Notes: a model not told the origin generated them from the letters alone. A stretch of DNA of 64,000 nt from UBA8106 sp964569695 (GCA_964569695.1 CAZMUA010000010.1:55263-119262), one strand, 5' to 3'. Positions 43,146 through 52,006 are shown, counted from the first letter of the stretch. Program-made: numbers and translations.

Positions 43146-43651
43146 CCAGGATTATCAGCTTTCGCTCGCAGAATAAGGTCGCACACTTCACGGACCGCAC
43201 CCTGTCCACCTTTTGCAGTCGTCACGTAATGACTGGCCTGCCTCGGACCCTCAGACCCGTCTGCCACGGAACAGGCGAAACCAACCGCCTTAAGTGCCTC
43301 TAAATCATTGATGTCGTCACCGATAAAACACACCTCCGTGAGCGAGAGTTGGTGTCGTTGACACATATCCTTCAAGACATCCAATTTCTGGGTGATGCCC
43401 GTATGTACTTCAGCAATGTGTAGTTTTTCCGCACGGCGCGTACTAAAAGCCGTCGATTCAGTCGTGACGATTGCCGTGAGTAGGCCGGCCTCGTGGAGTT
43501 TCACAATGCCCATGCCGTCACGCATGTGAAACCGCTTTAATGCCTCACCTTCTTCCGAGTAAAATACCCCGCCATCAGTGAGCACACCATCCACATCCAT
43601 AGCTACCAAGCGAATCCGTGCCGCACGCGTTACGACCTCTTGCTTATTCAT
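43142..43651 (-). CDS. KdsC-type HAD phosphatase
   Basis: 169 residues, typical of cap-less KdsC phosphatases. Motif I DVDGVLTDGG, then FHMRDGMGIVKL, TTES in motif II position, a Lys in motif III (GITQKLDVLKDM) and GDDINDLEAL in motif IV. KdsC removes phosphate from Kdo 8-phosphate; close relatives act on nonulosonate 9-phosphates. The ATG at 43651 (GAGACAG upstream) is preferred to TTG 43663. Lying between gmd and an SDR rather than by kdsA/kdsB, it could serve the core Kdo pathway or the neuB pathway; sequence does not decide. Confidence 0.8.
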   Translation of the reverse strand: MNKQEVVTRAARIRLVAMDVDGVLTDGGVFYSEEGEALKRFHMRDGMGIVKLHEAGLLTAIVTTESTAFSTRRAEKLHIAEVHTGITQKLDVLKDMCQRHQLSLTEVCFIGDDINDLEALKAVGFACSVADGSEGPRQASHYVTTAKGGQGAVREVCDLILRAKADNPG

Positions 43652-43714
43652 ATGCTGTCTCAAAAGGAATACTGCACTGCCGCCAGTCGATACCTATTAG
43701 AACCCTCGGATACA

Positions 43715-44713
43715 CTACGGGACCGGCGCATGTGCTGACGGTACCGCCGGTTCGCCTTTCACGCGTTCCAAATCGGCATCTACCATCATGCGGATGAGTG
43801 TCGCCAGATCCAGACTGGGTTTCCAATCGAGGATCTCGCGCGCTCGAGTCGCATCACCAACTAACCGATCGACTTCGGCCGGCCGCAACAGTGATGGATC
43901 AGTTTTGACGTACGACTGCCAATCGAGTCCAACATGCTCAAATGCAATCTCCACCAAGTCCTTCACTGAATGACTGACTCCCGTCGCGACCACATAATCA
44001 CTCGCCTCATCCTGCTGAAGCATCAACCACATCGCGCGCACGTAATCCCCTGCAAAACCCCAGTCACGACAGGCCTCCAGGTTCCCCAATTTCAACTGAT
44101 CGGTCTGCCCCAATTTAATTCTCGCGACCCCATCACTCACTTTGCGTGTCACAAATTCCAAGCCACGACGTGGCGACTCATGATTAAACAGGATACCCGA
44201 GCAGGCAAACAGGTCGTAACTCTCGCGATAATTGACAGTGATGTAATGTCCAAACACCTTCGCCACCCCATATGGACTACGGGGATAGAACGGCGTGGTC
44301 TCCGTTTGCGGAACTTCCAGAACTTTTCCGTACATCTCACTTGAGGATGCCTGATAAAAACGGATCGAGGAATCCACCTGACGAATGGCGTCAAGAACCC
44401 GGGTTACACCTTGAGCGTTAAATTCGCCGGTGAGCATTGGTTGTTCCCACGACGCCGGCACGAACGACATCGCGGCGAGGTTATAAAACTCGTCGGGACG
44501 AACCTCGTCAATGACACGGATGAGAGACAACTGATCCAGTAGGTCCGCCGGCCTGAGTTGCAGGCGGTCTACCAGGTGTTCAATCCGCCATAAATTCGAC
44601 GCACTTGAGCGCCGAACAATGCCCACAACCTCGTAGCCTTGATCTAGAAGAAACTCGGCAAGATAGGAACCATCCTGCCCGGTGATACCGCTGATTATCG
44701 CGCGTTTGGACAT
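43715..44713 (-). CDS. gmd: GDP-mannose 4,6-dehydratase
   Basis: 332 residues. SGITGQDGSYLAEFLLDQGY near 8-27, FYNLAAMSFVPASWEQP, SSSEMYGKV with the Ser-Glu pair, SPYGVAK with catalytic Tyr/Lys, and FNHESPRRG: all Gmd hallmarks. It converts GDP-mannose to GDP-4-keto-6-deoxymannose, precursor of GDP-rhamnose, fucose, perosamine and others. The next candidate enzyme in the same run is the SDR at 42171-43145. No GDP-mannose synthesis gene is in the window. Confidence 0.94.
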   Translation of the reverse strand: MSKRAIISGITGQDGSYLAEFLLDQGYEVVGIVRRSSASNLWRIEHLVDRLQLRPADLLDQLSLIRVIDEVRPDEFYNLAAMSFVPASWEQPMLTGEFNAQGVTRVLDAIRQVDSSIRFYQASSSEMYGKVLEVPQTETTPFYPRSPYGVAKVFGHYITVNYRESYDLFACSGILFNHESPRRGLEFVTRKVSDGVARIKLGQTDQLKLGNLEACRDWGFAGDYVRAMWLMLQQDEASDYVVATGVSHSVKDLVEIAFEHVGLDWQSYVKTDPSLLRPAEVDRLVGDATRAREILDWKPSLDLATLIRMMVDADLERVKGEPAVPSAHAPVP

Positions 44714-44800
44714 GAAGAAAAGCCCTAAGTCCTGTCGATTGTACGGGGTTCAGGCACAACGGTCAAACGGAAACACCCGCTGGAAGTCGAGTCACACTCA

Positions 44801-46153
44801 TCACAACCGGAAGATGTGATCCCCCGAAATATCATGGAAAGCATTGCGCGTGTCGACTACGAGAGGGGCCTTGCGCGCAATTTCGGCATAATCAAACGCT
44901 TGGTGGCTGGTTGTCACCAACGCGCAATCAATCCCGGCCTCAAACGCGACCTCTGGGGATACGGAGTCAAGGGCCAAGTCACCTTCCTTAAAGGATGGCA
45001 CGTAGGGATCACTATAGGACACTGTTGCCCCACCCCGATGCAGAAGTTCCATGATGTCGAGTGCAGGAGACTCTCGAATGTCACTTACATCCGGCTTGTA
45101 TGCCACCCCAAACAGGTGCACCCGAGCGTTTCGTACTGCCTTCCCGACACTGTTTAGCGCCTCCGTTGTTCGTTCGATGACGTACCGCGGCATGCCGGCA
45201 TTAACATGGCCGGCGAGTTCGATAAACCGACTTTCAAAGCCGCTTTGTCTCGCCTTCCAACTCAAATAGAACGGATCGACAGGAATACAGTGCCCTCCAA
45301 GTCCCGGCCCAGGATAAAACGGCATAAAGCCGAATGGCTTGGTCTTGGCTGCATCGATGACTTCCCACACGTTCACATTGAGGTTATGACACATTAGGGC
45401 CAGTTCATTAACTAAACCAATATTGACAGCGCGGAAGGTGTTCTCCAGCAACTTCACCATTTCTGCAACTTGGGTCGACGACACAGGAACAACCGTATCC
45501 ACGATTTGTTCGTACAGAGCAGTCGCAACCTGGGTTGAGGTCTCACCGACACCACCAACCACTTTCGGAATATTCGCCGTCTTCCACGTTGGATTACCCG
45601 GATCAACCCGTTCAGGAGAGAACGCTAGATAAAAATCGTGCCCCGCTCGAAAGCCTGAATGCTCAAGCATCGGCTGAACGACTTCCTCTGTCGTCCCAGG
45701 ATAGGTCGTCGACTCCAGGATTACCAATTGCCCTTCCTGTAAATGTTTAGCAATCGCTTCGGTCGCGGCAGCTACAAACGTTAAATCTGGATCTTTCGTT
45801 TTTCGAAGTGGCGTCGGCACACAAATATTCACCGTCGCAACTTCCGTCAGACGAGAAAAATCTACAGTGGCTTCCAGGCGACCTGATGCGATAACCTCCT
45901 GCAACTGGTCCGACGGCACATCTGGAATATATGAATCACCGTTGTTGATGCGTTCCACCTTACTCGCGTCAACATCAAATCCAAGCGCAGAAAATCCAGC
46001 TTTCGCAAATTCAACAACCAACGGGAGACCAACGTACCCGAGGCCGACCACACCGACCTTAACAGTGCGCTGCTTTAACCCCTGGACCAGTTCGTCCAAT
46101 GCAGGTGACGCCTGCTGGCGTCCGCTTTTCGCTGAGCGTGTAGACTTAGCCAT
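44801..46153 (-). CDS. wbpA: UDP-N-acetylglucosamine 6-dehydrogenase (WbpA-type)
   Basis: 450 residues. GVVGLGYVGLPLVVEFAKAG near 34-53 (NAD site), ESTTYPGTTEE near 147-157, and GPGLGGHCIPVDPFYLSWKA with the catalytic cysteine near 279. The length, the LGYVGLPL motif and the C-terminal GVAYKPDVSDIRESPA are those of the UDP-GlcNAc/ManNAc dehydrogenase branch (WbpA/WecC), not the short UDP-glucose dehydrogenases. It makes UDP-GlcNAc uronate, the first step of the diacetamido-uronic acid pathway continued by the fusion at 37433 and the DegT enzyme at 48007. Residues 1-30 are a basic Ser/Gln-rich extension. Confidence 0.88.
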   Translation of the reverse strand: MAKSTRSAKSGRQQASPALDELVQGLKQRTVKVGVVGLGYVGLPLVVEFAKAGFSALGFDVDASKVERINNGDSYIPDVPSDQLQEVIASGRLEATVDFSRLTEVATVNICVPTPLRKTKDPDLTFVAAATEAIAKHLQEGQLVILESTTYPGTTEEVVQPMLEHSGFRAGHDFYLAFSPERVDPGNPTWKTANIPKVVGGVGETSTQVATALYEQIVDTVVPVSSTQVAEMVKLLENTFRAVNIGLVNELALMCHNLNVNVWEVIDAAKTKPFGFMPFYPGPGLGGHCIPVDPFYLSWKARQSGFESRFIELAGHVNAGMPRYVIERTTEALNSVGKAVRNARVHLFGVAYKPDVSDIRESPALDIMELLHRGGATVSYSDPYVPSFKEGDLALDSVSPEVAFEAGIDCALVTTSHQAFDYAEIARKAPLVVDTRNAFHDISGDHIFRL

Positions 46154-46185
46154 ATCTGTACAATACGGTCAGTAATGCAGGATTA

Positions 46186-46214
46186 TTGACACTAATACGT
46201 TACCATGCTTCAAT
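46186..46214 (+). promoter_or_regulatory. Possible sigma-70-like promoter for the GT2 gene
   Basis: TTGACA at 46186-46191, 17-base spacer, TTCAAT at 46209-46214. The -35 is perfect, the -10 poor (four of six). It is the only visible candidate before the lone plus-strand gene that starts at 46306. Confidence 0.3.
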
Positions 46215-46305
46215 TTGTTGAGTCGTCGGACAGACCTGCATCTCTTGTCGACTATCATTAAGCATCCCTACCGTTTATTGAGATCATGGATTGTGGATTA
46301 AGTAA

Positions 46306-47052
46306 ATGATCGGCACTAAGAAAATTGCGGTAGTACTGCCAGCATACAATGCAGCCAAGACCTTGGTAAAGGTCGTCGAGGCAATCCCTAGAAATATCGT
46401 TGACGATATCATCCTAGTTGATGACTCTTCATCAGACGACACCGTCACGATCGCCAAACAATTAGGCCTCGTCTGCTTTGTCCATCCGCGAAACCGAGGA
46501 TACGGAGCCAACCAGAAAACCTGTTTTCGACACGCACTCTCTAGAGGTAACGATATCATCGTTATGCTACATCCTGATTATCAATACAGTCCGGAACTCA
46601 TTACCCCACTCGCCCACATGGTGGCATCGGGAATATATGATGTTGCACTCGGCTCCCGCATGCTTGGCAAAGGAGCTTTAATCGGTGGGATGCCGCGGCA
46701 CAAGTTTGCAGTGAACAAACTCCTCACGGTATTCCAAAATGTGATGCTGAACCAGCATCTCTCTGAATACCACACTGGCTATCGTGCATTCTCAAGTAGA
46801 TTCCTATCCCAGGTGCCCTACGAGAACAATTCGAATGCTTTCATCTTCGATAATGAAATTCTTCTTCAGGCGTTTTATCTTGAATCCCGGATCGGCGAAA
46901 TTTCCTGCCCGACCCGGTATGATGCAAACTCATCTTCGATCAGTCTGCTTCCGGGCTTAATCTATGCCTTCCAAGTTATCAGTCGAACGATCTCCTATCG
47001 ACTGACCCGCCTTGGTCTTCTGAAGGACAGGCTGTACATGAGTCTGGGTTGA
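46306..47052 (+). CDS. Glycosyltransferase family 2 (DPM1-like, soluble)
   Basis: 248 residues. VVLPAYNAAKTLVKVVEAIP, VDDSSSDDT near 38-46, NRGYGANQKTCFRHAL near 62-77, and the acidic MLHPDYQYSPE near 90-100 at the DxD position. No membrane helices, unlike the GT2 at 20845. The gene is the only plus-strand one between 1 and 60481, divergent from wbpA and convergent with the RmlD-like gene. It may carry its own promoter (see 46186) and might be expressed independently. Donor unknown. Confidence 0.87.
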   Translation: MIGTKKIAVVLPAYNAAKTLVKVVEAIPRNIVDDIILVDDSSSDDTVTIAKQLGLVCFVHPRNRGYGANQKTCFRHALSRGNDIIVMLHPDYQYSPELITPLAHMVASGIYDVALGSRMLGKGALIGGMPRHKFAVNKLLTVFQNVMLNQHLSEYHTGYRAFSSRFLSQVPYENNSNAFIFDNEILLQAFYLESRIGEISCPTRYDANSSSISLLPGLIYAFQVISRTISYRLTRLGLLKDRLYMSLG

Positions 47053-47065
47053 TTTTGGCCTGCGT

Positions 47066-47082
47066 CGAATCTTCTTGATTCG
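47066..47082. terminator. Weak hairpin between convergent genes
   Basis: CGAATC (47066-47071), loop TTCTT, GATTCG (47077-47082), located between the stops of the convergent GT2 and RmlD-like genes. Six-base stem without a good T-run on either side, so only a weak candidate bidirectional terminator. Confidence 0.3.
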
Positions 47083-47097
47083 TTAACCTGCAATCGC

Positions 47098-47952
47098 TCA
47101 CGCCACAAGACCACGCGAATGTAAATATCTCTGTAAAGCATCCTCCCAAATGGGCATTGAAATCCCTGCCTCGGCTAACTTGCTGTTCGACAACGCACAG
47201 AACAGTGGTCGCTCTGCCTTCAACGAAACGTCAGCTATAGAGATAGGACATAGTTGGCTTTTTCGTTGCAACAGGTGAGTGACCTGTGCAGCGAGATCAA
47301 ACCACGTCCCGTGTCCAAGATTGACACAGTGATAGAGACCCGGGTGAGGAGCAAGCTCGACAAGTTTCCGCGTCGCCTGTGCTACATCCACCACGTAACT
47401 CGGAGACACTGTGCGATCAGTAAAAGCTTTTACCTCTTGTCCCGCAAGAATGGCATTAATAATTCGGTCAACACTGCTCTGTGCCGGCATACCGCCAAAC
47501 AACGATTCGACACGAAGCACGTAAGCCTTTGGCGCATCCGAGGCGAACCATTCACCAAGCAACTTCGATATCCCATAAACACTGCGTGGATTCGGTTGGT
47601 CTGTCTCAAGGTAGGGGGCTTCTCCAGTACCGTCAAATACAAAGTCGGTGCTGTAATGAACAAAGGTCGACTTCACATTTGCAGCAGCTCGCGCTAACGA
47701 ACGCACGGCAAAAGCATTGGTCTCCATGGCAGCAAGAACATCGTCTTCGGCATCATCTACCCGATTGTATGCAGCGCAGTTAATAAGAACGTCTGGTTTT
47801 AGATCCATCACCAAGGCCAGAACAGCTTGATGATTTGTCAGTTCAACATCCTGCCGAGTGAAGCCCATCACGTCATGCGACGCGAACTCTTGCACCACAG
47901 CACCGCCTAACTGTCCAGCGGCGCCCATGACCACAATTCGGAGACGAGACAT
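47098..47952 (-). CDS. RmlD-like sugar 4-ketoreductase (SDR)
   Basis: 284 residues. GAAGQLGGAV near 10-19, NCAAYNRVDDAE near 57-68, YSTDFVFDG near 98-106, and catalytic Tyr/Lys in YGISK near 124-128. This is the dTDP-4-dehydrorhamnose reductase branch. No rmlA, rmlB or rmlC partner is adjacent, so it may work on another 4-keto sugar made in this locus or rely on Rml genes elsewhere. Same family as 12427-13341 but distinct in sequence. Confidence 0.84.
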   Translation of the reverse strand: MSRLRIVVMGAAGQLGGAVVQEFASHDVMGFTRQDVELTNHQAVLALVMDLKPDVLINCAAYNRVDDAEDDVLAAMETNAFAVRSLARAAANVKSTFVHYSTDFVFDGTGEAPYLETDQPNPRSVYGISKLLGEWFASDAPKAYVLRVESLFGGMPAQSSVDRIINAILAGQEVKAFTDRTVSPSYVVDVAQATRKLVELAPHPGLYHCVNLGHGTWFDLAAQVTHLLQRKSQLCPISIADVSLKAERPLFCALSNSKLAEAGISMPIWEDALQRYLHSRGLVA

Positions 47953-48006
47953 TCCGTTAGATCACTTATGCTATGCAGATATCGGCCAAGTAAATCTCTC
48001 GCACGA

Positions 48007-49134
48007 TCATGCACTCTTCACATGGTCTGCAATCGTACTAACAACCCGCTCTTGCTGTTGTTCGGTCAGTTCGGGATACATAGGCAACGCAAGAGTGCGG
48101 GCGGCAGCCGCTTCAGCGTGTGGTAAAGCTCCAACTGGGTAATTGAGATGCGAAAAGCATTCTTGCAAATGTAGCGGGACAGGATAATAGATGCCCGTAC
48201 CGATTTCCTGCGTGTTCAAGTAGGCCCGAAGTTCGTCTCGCTTTGGCACTCGCACCACATATTGATGGTAACTATGCAAATGGTTTGCTGGTAACGAGGG
48301 AAGCACGACGCCATGCTTCGTAACGCCCGCATCAGCAAACAAAGACGCATATCGATCGGCGCGCTCCCGCCGAGCAGAGAGCCAGTCGTTCAGATACGGT
48401 AGTTTCGTCCGCACAATTGCGGCTTGGAGCGCGTCCAGACGAAAGTTTCCGCCGACCGTCTTATGAAAATATTTTGGTTCGGCTCCATGTTTCCTCAGTA
48501 ATCGGACCCGCCTAGCAAGTTTTTCGTCATTGGTGACAACTAAACCACCGTCCCCAAATCCACCCAAGACCTTACTAGGAAAAAACGATATACAGCCAGC
48601 GTTACCGAGCCCCCCAACTGGACGACCTTTGTATTGAGCCCCAATGGCTTGGCACGCATCCTCAATGATCGGTATGCCGGTAGATTCGGCCATCTCCAGA
48701 ATAGGATCCATATCAGCGCTCAGTCCAAATAGATGCACCGGTAAAATTGCCCGCGTCCGTGAAGTAACTGCTTGCTCAACACCTTCCGGACTGAGGTTGA
48801 AAGTGTTGGGGTCGATATCAACAAAGACCGGTGTTGCACCAAGTCTCGCAATCGATCCAGCCGTAGCAAAAAACGAATAGCTGCTGGTAACAACCTCGTC
48901 TCCTGGACCGATATCAAACGCCATCATCGCGGCAAGTAGCGCGTCGGTGCCAGAGGACACCCCTATGGCATGTTTTACACCGATCCATGAAGCGAGCTCC
49001 TGCTCTGCTAATTCCACTTCGGGTCCCAAAATGAATTGCTGGTGGTCGCAGACGCGTGTGACCGCTGCTAATAAATCGTCACGGATCGTGTCGTACTGAA
49101 TTTGCAGATCAAGTAAAGGTATTTTGTTGCTCAT
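48007..49134 (-). CDS. DegT-family aminotransferase, WbpE/WlbC-like
   Basis: 375 residues. GVSSGTDALLAAM near 56-68, DACQAIGAQYKGRPVG near 158-173, and the PLP-lysine segment SFFPSKVLGGFGDGG near 181-195; GTGIYYPVPLHLQ near 312-324 is typical of the WbpE/QdtB branch acting at C3 of a UDP-sugar. It would aminate the 3-keto intermediate made by the oxidoreductase part of the fusion at 37433, before acetylation by the fused hexapeptide domain. The gene lies 36 bases downstream of smpB, marking the edge of the polysaccharide locus. Confidence 0.86.
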   Translation of the reverse strand: MSNKIPLLDLQIQYDTIRDDLLAAVTRVCDHQQFILGPEVELAEQELASWIGVKHAIGVSSGTDALLAAMMAFDIGPGDEVVTSSYSFFATAGSIARLGATPVFVDIDPNTFNLSPEGVEQAVTSRTRAILPVHLFGLSADMDPILEMAESTGIPIIEDACQAIGAQYKGRPVGGLGNAGCISFFPSKVLGGFGDGGLVVTNDEKLARRVRLLRKHGAEPKYFHKTVGGNFRLDALQAAIVRTKLPYLNDWLSARRERADRYASLFADAGVTKHGVVLPSLPANHLHSYHQYVVRVPKRDELRAYLNTQEIGTGIYYPVPLHLQECFSHLNYPVGALPHAEAAAARTLALPMYPELTEQQQERVVSTIADHVKSA

Positions 49135-49170
49135 CTGCCACCCGTCATCAATGGACCACTAACTGAACGA

Positions 49171-49644
49171 CTACCGACCTCGCTCTTTCATTACTTTGCG
49201 CGTCTCTCTATCGATTTCACGACGCCTCAGGGTTTCTCGTTTGTCGTAGATCTTCTTACCTTTGGCCAAACCGATGACCACCTTAACTCGACCCTCTCGA
49301 AAATGCATACGAGTCGGAACAAGTGTCATCCCACGTTCAACAGTTTTTCCGATAAGCTTTCGAATTTCACTTTTCTTCAGTAGTAACTTCCGGCGGCGGG
49401 TAGTTTCATGGTCTGCATAGCCACGATGGCTGTAGGAACTGATGTGAATATTGTAAATAAACACTTCCCCGGCTTCGACTCGCCCGTAGCTATCACGTAA
49501 ATTGACGCGCCCCTCCCGAATCGACTTAACCTCCGTACCCAGTAGCACAATCCCGGCTTCCCATGTTTCAACGATATGGTAATCGTGAAAAGCCTTCCGA
49601 TTGTCCGCAATGAGTTTCTCTGCACGGTTGCGCTCAGCCATCAT
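49171..49644 (-). CDS. smpB: SsrA-binding protein SmpB
   Basis: 157 residues, normal length. AEKLIADNRKAFHDYHIVET, EAGIVLLGTEVKSIREGRVNL, YSHRGYADHETTRRRKLLL and KGKKIYDKRETLRRRE are the conserved SmpB blocks, with the basic C-terminal tail that enters the decoding centre. It binds tmRNA and brings it to stalled ribosomes. The first ATG overlaps the pdxA stop as ATGA (49641-49644). No ssrA gene was seen in the window. Confidence 0.96.
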   Translation of the reverse strand: MMAERNRAEKLIADNRKAFHDYHIVETWEAGIVLLGTEVKSIREGRVNLRDSYGRVEAGEVFIYNIHISSYSHRGYADHETTRRRKLLLKKSEIRKLIGKTVERGMTLVPTRMHFREGRVKVVIGLAKGKKIYDKRETLRRREIDRETRKVMKERGR

Positions 49645-50555
49645 TGTCCTGTGACAGGATTCCGTATAGATTCCAATGCCAGCCGAGCCGCAAGTAGTAC
49701 AGCCTCAATCATACTGGATGAATCTGCCACTCCTTGTCCGGCAATATCGAACGCCGTACCGTGATCAACTGATGTCCTGATAATGGGCAGTCCAAGGGTA
49801 ACGTTAACAGTTTCCCCGAATGCTACCAATTTCGCCGGAATCAAACCTTGATCATGATAGCAAGCCACCACGGCATCAAACTGACCCCGCACGGCATTCA
49901 CGAAAACTGTATCCGCCGGAAGTGGACCGGTAATATCAATGTTGTCGGATCGGCACGCCGCAACCACTGGCGAAAACCTTTCGACTTCTTCTTTGCCGAG
50001 TAGACCCCCTTCACCAGCATGTGGATTCAGGCCTGCTAAGGCCAAACGTGGTGAGGGAAATCCAAATCGAGGCAATTCGGCTGCCGCCAGACGGATCGTC
50101 GCCTCAAGCAGATCGGCGGTTAAACACTGTGGCACTTCGCTAAGTGGCACATGCACTGTTGCCAAGACAACTCGTAACGACTCTGAATGGAACATCATCG
50201 CCACCCGCGACGCATTGGTTAAATGCGCAAGCAGATCAGTGTGTCCCTTCCACGGTAATCCGGCGGCCGCAAATGCAGCTTTGTTAATGGGACCGGTAAC
50301 AAGCGCGTCGAGGCGCTCTGCTTGCACATCCTCCACAGCCTGCAGGATGGTCTCGTACGCAACGCGGCCTGACTCGGCCGTCACCTCTCCAGTCTTAAAA
50401 GCCTTGAGTGCGTCGTCCGTCGAAGGTCCGTAAACAACAATTTCCGCAACCTCCAGAACCCTCGGGTCCAATGAGGTTTTCACAGCAATTTCTGGCCCAA
50501 TACCAGAAGGATCTCCCACTGTGATGGCGATACGAGGCAAACGATCAGTGTGCAT
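49641..50555 (-). CDS. pdxA: 4-hydroxythreonine-4-phosphate dehydrogenase PdxA
   Basis: 304 residues, on the short side for PdxA (about 330). N-terminal ITVGDPSGIGPEIAVK near 11-26, VTGPINKAAFAAAGLPWKGH with the metal/substrate His near 84-103, NPHAGEGGLLG near 175-185, and CYHDQGLIPAKL near 230-241. Catalyses oxidation and decarboxylation of 4-hydroxythreonine 4-phosphate in vitamin B6 synthesis. Sits between holB and smpB with 12-base and overlapping spacing, part of a housekeeping run. Confidence 0.93.
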   Translation of the reverse strand: MHTDRLPRIAITVGDPSGIGPEIAVKTSLDPRVLEVAEIVVYGPSTDDALKAFKTGEVTAESGRVAYETILQAVEDVQAERLDALVTGPINKAAFAAAGLPWKGHTDLLAHLTNASRVAMMFHSESLRVVLATVHVPLSEVPQCLTADLLEATIRLAAAELPRFGFPSPRLALAGLNPHAGEGGLLGKEEVERFSPVVAACRSDNIDITGPLPADTVFVNAVRGQFDAVVACYHDQGLIPAKLVAFGETVNVTLGLPIIRTSVDHGTAFDIAGQGVADSSSMIEAVLLAARLALESIRNPVTGQ

Positions 50556-50567
50556 CAGTTCACAAAA

Positions 50568-51635
50568 TTAAAGTTGAAACACCAGCCAGTTAGCCACAAT
50601 TTTCGGATTGGCATTTCGTTCCGCAACCGCATACCGTGCCTTATCGACGGCAGAAAATCCATGTATAACGCGATCACTATCGTATGACATCGTCATGCGC
50701 TGTAACTCATCTCCAAGATCAGCGTTGGCCAGCACTTTATCATTGACACGAAATGAAAAAATTCCGACATCCCTCAAGATAGATGTCAAAGCTCGTAGTC
50801 GACGGACGAGTAAATCCCGATCCTTGATCGCACCGTCCTCTTTGCTCTTTCCCACAAGCTCTTTCGCACACTCTAAGCGACGCTTCGGAGAATCAGCAGC
50901 CGCCAAGGCCAGCAACGTCCGAGCCGCTACATCGCGGGCCCGCGACACCTCATCCTTGTCCGCATCTAAAGCGGCCTTGAGACTCCCGCCAGCAGAGGCC
51001 GCAGTAATGTTTGCGTCCGTCTCGCTGTAATCATGCGACCGCACCAATTCAGCCGCTATTTCCGCTGGAGTTAACGGCCCAAAACGGAATTTTGGACAGC
51101 GCGAACGGACGGTTGTCAGCAACGTGTCCGGACGGGCTGAAACGAGTACAAACAATGAAGTTGATGGAGGTTCTTCAAGGCTTTTAAGTAGCGCGTTTTG
51201 CGCAGCAGGATTTAGCTTGTCGGCGTCATCGATGATCACGCAACGACGACGCCCTTCAAACGGACGATAACTTGAATGTTCGATAGCAGTACGAATCTGC
51301 TCGATTTTAATGTTACCGTTTTCTCCTGGAGCGACCAGTAGAACATCTGCGTGTAATTCTCGGTCGATGCGTTGACAGGACTCGCACTGGCCGCAGGCAT
51401 CGACACCGACATCCGCCGTATCGCCCTGTACCCCGTCATTGGGATACGCCGAATCGATCTTACTTGATACCGGCTTTTCACAATTGACTGCTTGGGCCAA
51501 GGCCATAGCCGTTCGACGTTTGCCAACACCGTTTGGTCCCACGAATAACAGGGTGGGTAGGAAACTCTCCCGCATCACGGCCCTCGACAACAGGGTCAGG
51601 ATCGAACGATGACCAGTGATATCTCGAAATGGCAT
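50568..51635 (-). CDS. holB: DNA polymerase III delta-prime subunit (clamp loader)
   Basis: 355 residues. LLFVGPNGVGKRRTAMALAQ near 29-48 (P-loop), zinc-type cysteines in VDACGQCESCQR near 79-90, DDADKLNPAAQNALLKSLEE near 137-156, and the clamp-loader arginine-finger region TVRSRCPKFRF near 176-186. Opens the sliding clamp on DNA with the other clamp-loader subunits. It is the first gene of the holB-pdxA-smpB run, preceded by a non-coding stretch and two tRNA genes. Confidence 0.9.
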   Translation of the reverse strand: MPFRDITGHRSILTLLSRAVMRESFLPTLLFVGPNGVGKRRTAMALAQAVNCEKPVSSKIDSAYPNDGVQGDTADVGVDACGQCESCQRIDRELHADVLLVAPGENGNIKIEQIRTAIEHSSYRPFEGRRRCVIIDDADKLNPAAQNALLKSLEEPPSTSLFVLVSARPDTLLTTVRSRCPKFRFGPLTPAEIAAELVRSHDYSETDANITAASAGGSLKAALDADKDEVSRARDVAARTLLALAAADSPKRRLECAKELVGKSKEDGAIKDRDLLVRRLRALTSILRDVGIFSFRVNDKVLANADLGDELQRMTMSYDSDRVIHGFSAVDKARYAVAERNANPKIVANWLVFQL

Positions 51636-51747
51636 GAAAATATGAAGGTCATCGTATCATGCCAGTTCGGTAGATCAGGTGTAGGCGAGAGTCTTAGTCC
51701 GCACCCAGAATTCCACTTTGATATCCATCGCCTGTTATACATAAATG

Positions 51748-51771
51748 GTTAACGAACAGATCGACGTTAAC
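51748..51771. repeat. Inverted repeat GTTAACG / CGTTAAC upstream of holB
   Basis: GTTAACG at 51748-51754 and CGTTAAC at 51765-51771, separated by ten bases, in the gap between tRNA-Asp and holB. It may be a regulator site or a small hairpin; nothing more can be supported. Confidence 0.3.
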
Positions 51772-51805
51772 AGCTTTGTATTTTCTTAAATGTCGAAGAG
51801 ATTGG

Positions 51806-51879
51806 CGGGGCCGACGAGACTCGAACTCGCGACCTCCTGCGTGACAGGCAGGCGTTCTAACCAGCTGAACTACGGCCCC
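51806..51879 (-). tRNA. tRNA-Asp (GTC)
   Basis: 74 bases. Acceptor stem GGGGCCG/CGGCCCC, D arm GTTC/GAAC, anticodon stem CCTGC/GCAGG with loop CTGTCAC (anticodon GTC), T arm with TTCGAGT loop, discriminator G. CCA is not encoded. Lies 17 bases downstream of tRNA-Val on the same strand, so both are probably one transcript. Confidence 0.96.
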
Positions 51880-51893
51880 GCTAAATTAAAGCC

Positions 51894-51968
51894 TGGTGGG
51901 CGGTACAGGACTCGAACCTGTGACAGCCGGCGTGTAAAGCCGGTGCTCTACCACTGAGCTAACCGCCC
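51894..51968 (-). tRNA. tRNA-Val (TAC)
   Basis: 75 bases including an encoded CCA end. Acceptor stem GGGCGGT/ACCGCCC, anticodon stem CCGGC/GCCGG with loop TTTACAC (anticodon TAC), T loop TTCGAGT. A TATAAT sequence lies about 33 bases upstream (52001-52006). Confidence 0.96.
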
Positions 51969-52000
51969 GGCACACCTTCCGACTTCAAACCCAACACAGC

Positions 52001-52006
52001 ATTATA
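52001..52006 (-). promoter_or_regulatory. Perfect -10 box of the tRNA-Val/tRNA-Asp promoter
   Basis: TATAAT on the minus strand at 52006-52001, about 33 bases before tRNA-Val. The best -35 match, TTAACC, is 19 bases upstream, so the -35 is weak. A start of transcription near 51994 would fit both tRNAs. Confidence 0.55.

Noticed and set aside
51806..51968. tRNA pair as attachment site of a mobile element
   Set aside because: No integrase, no direct repeat of a tRNA 3' end and no phage genes seen in the window.
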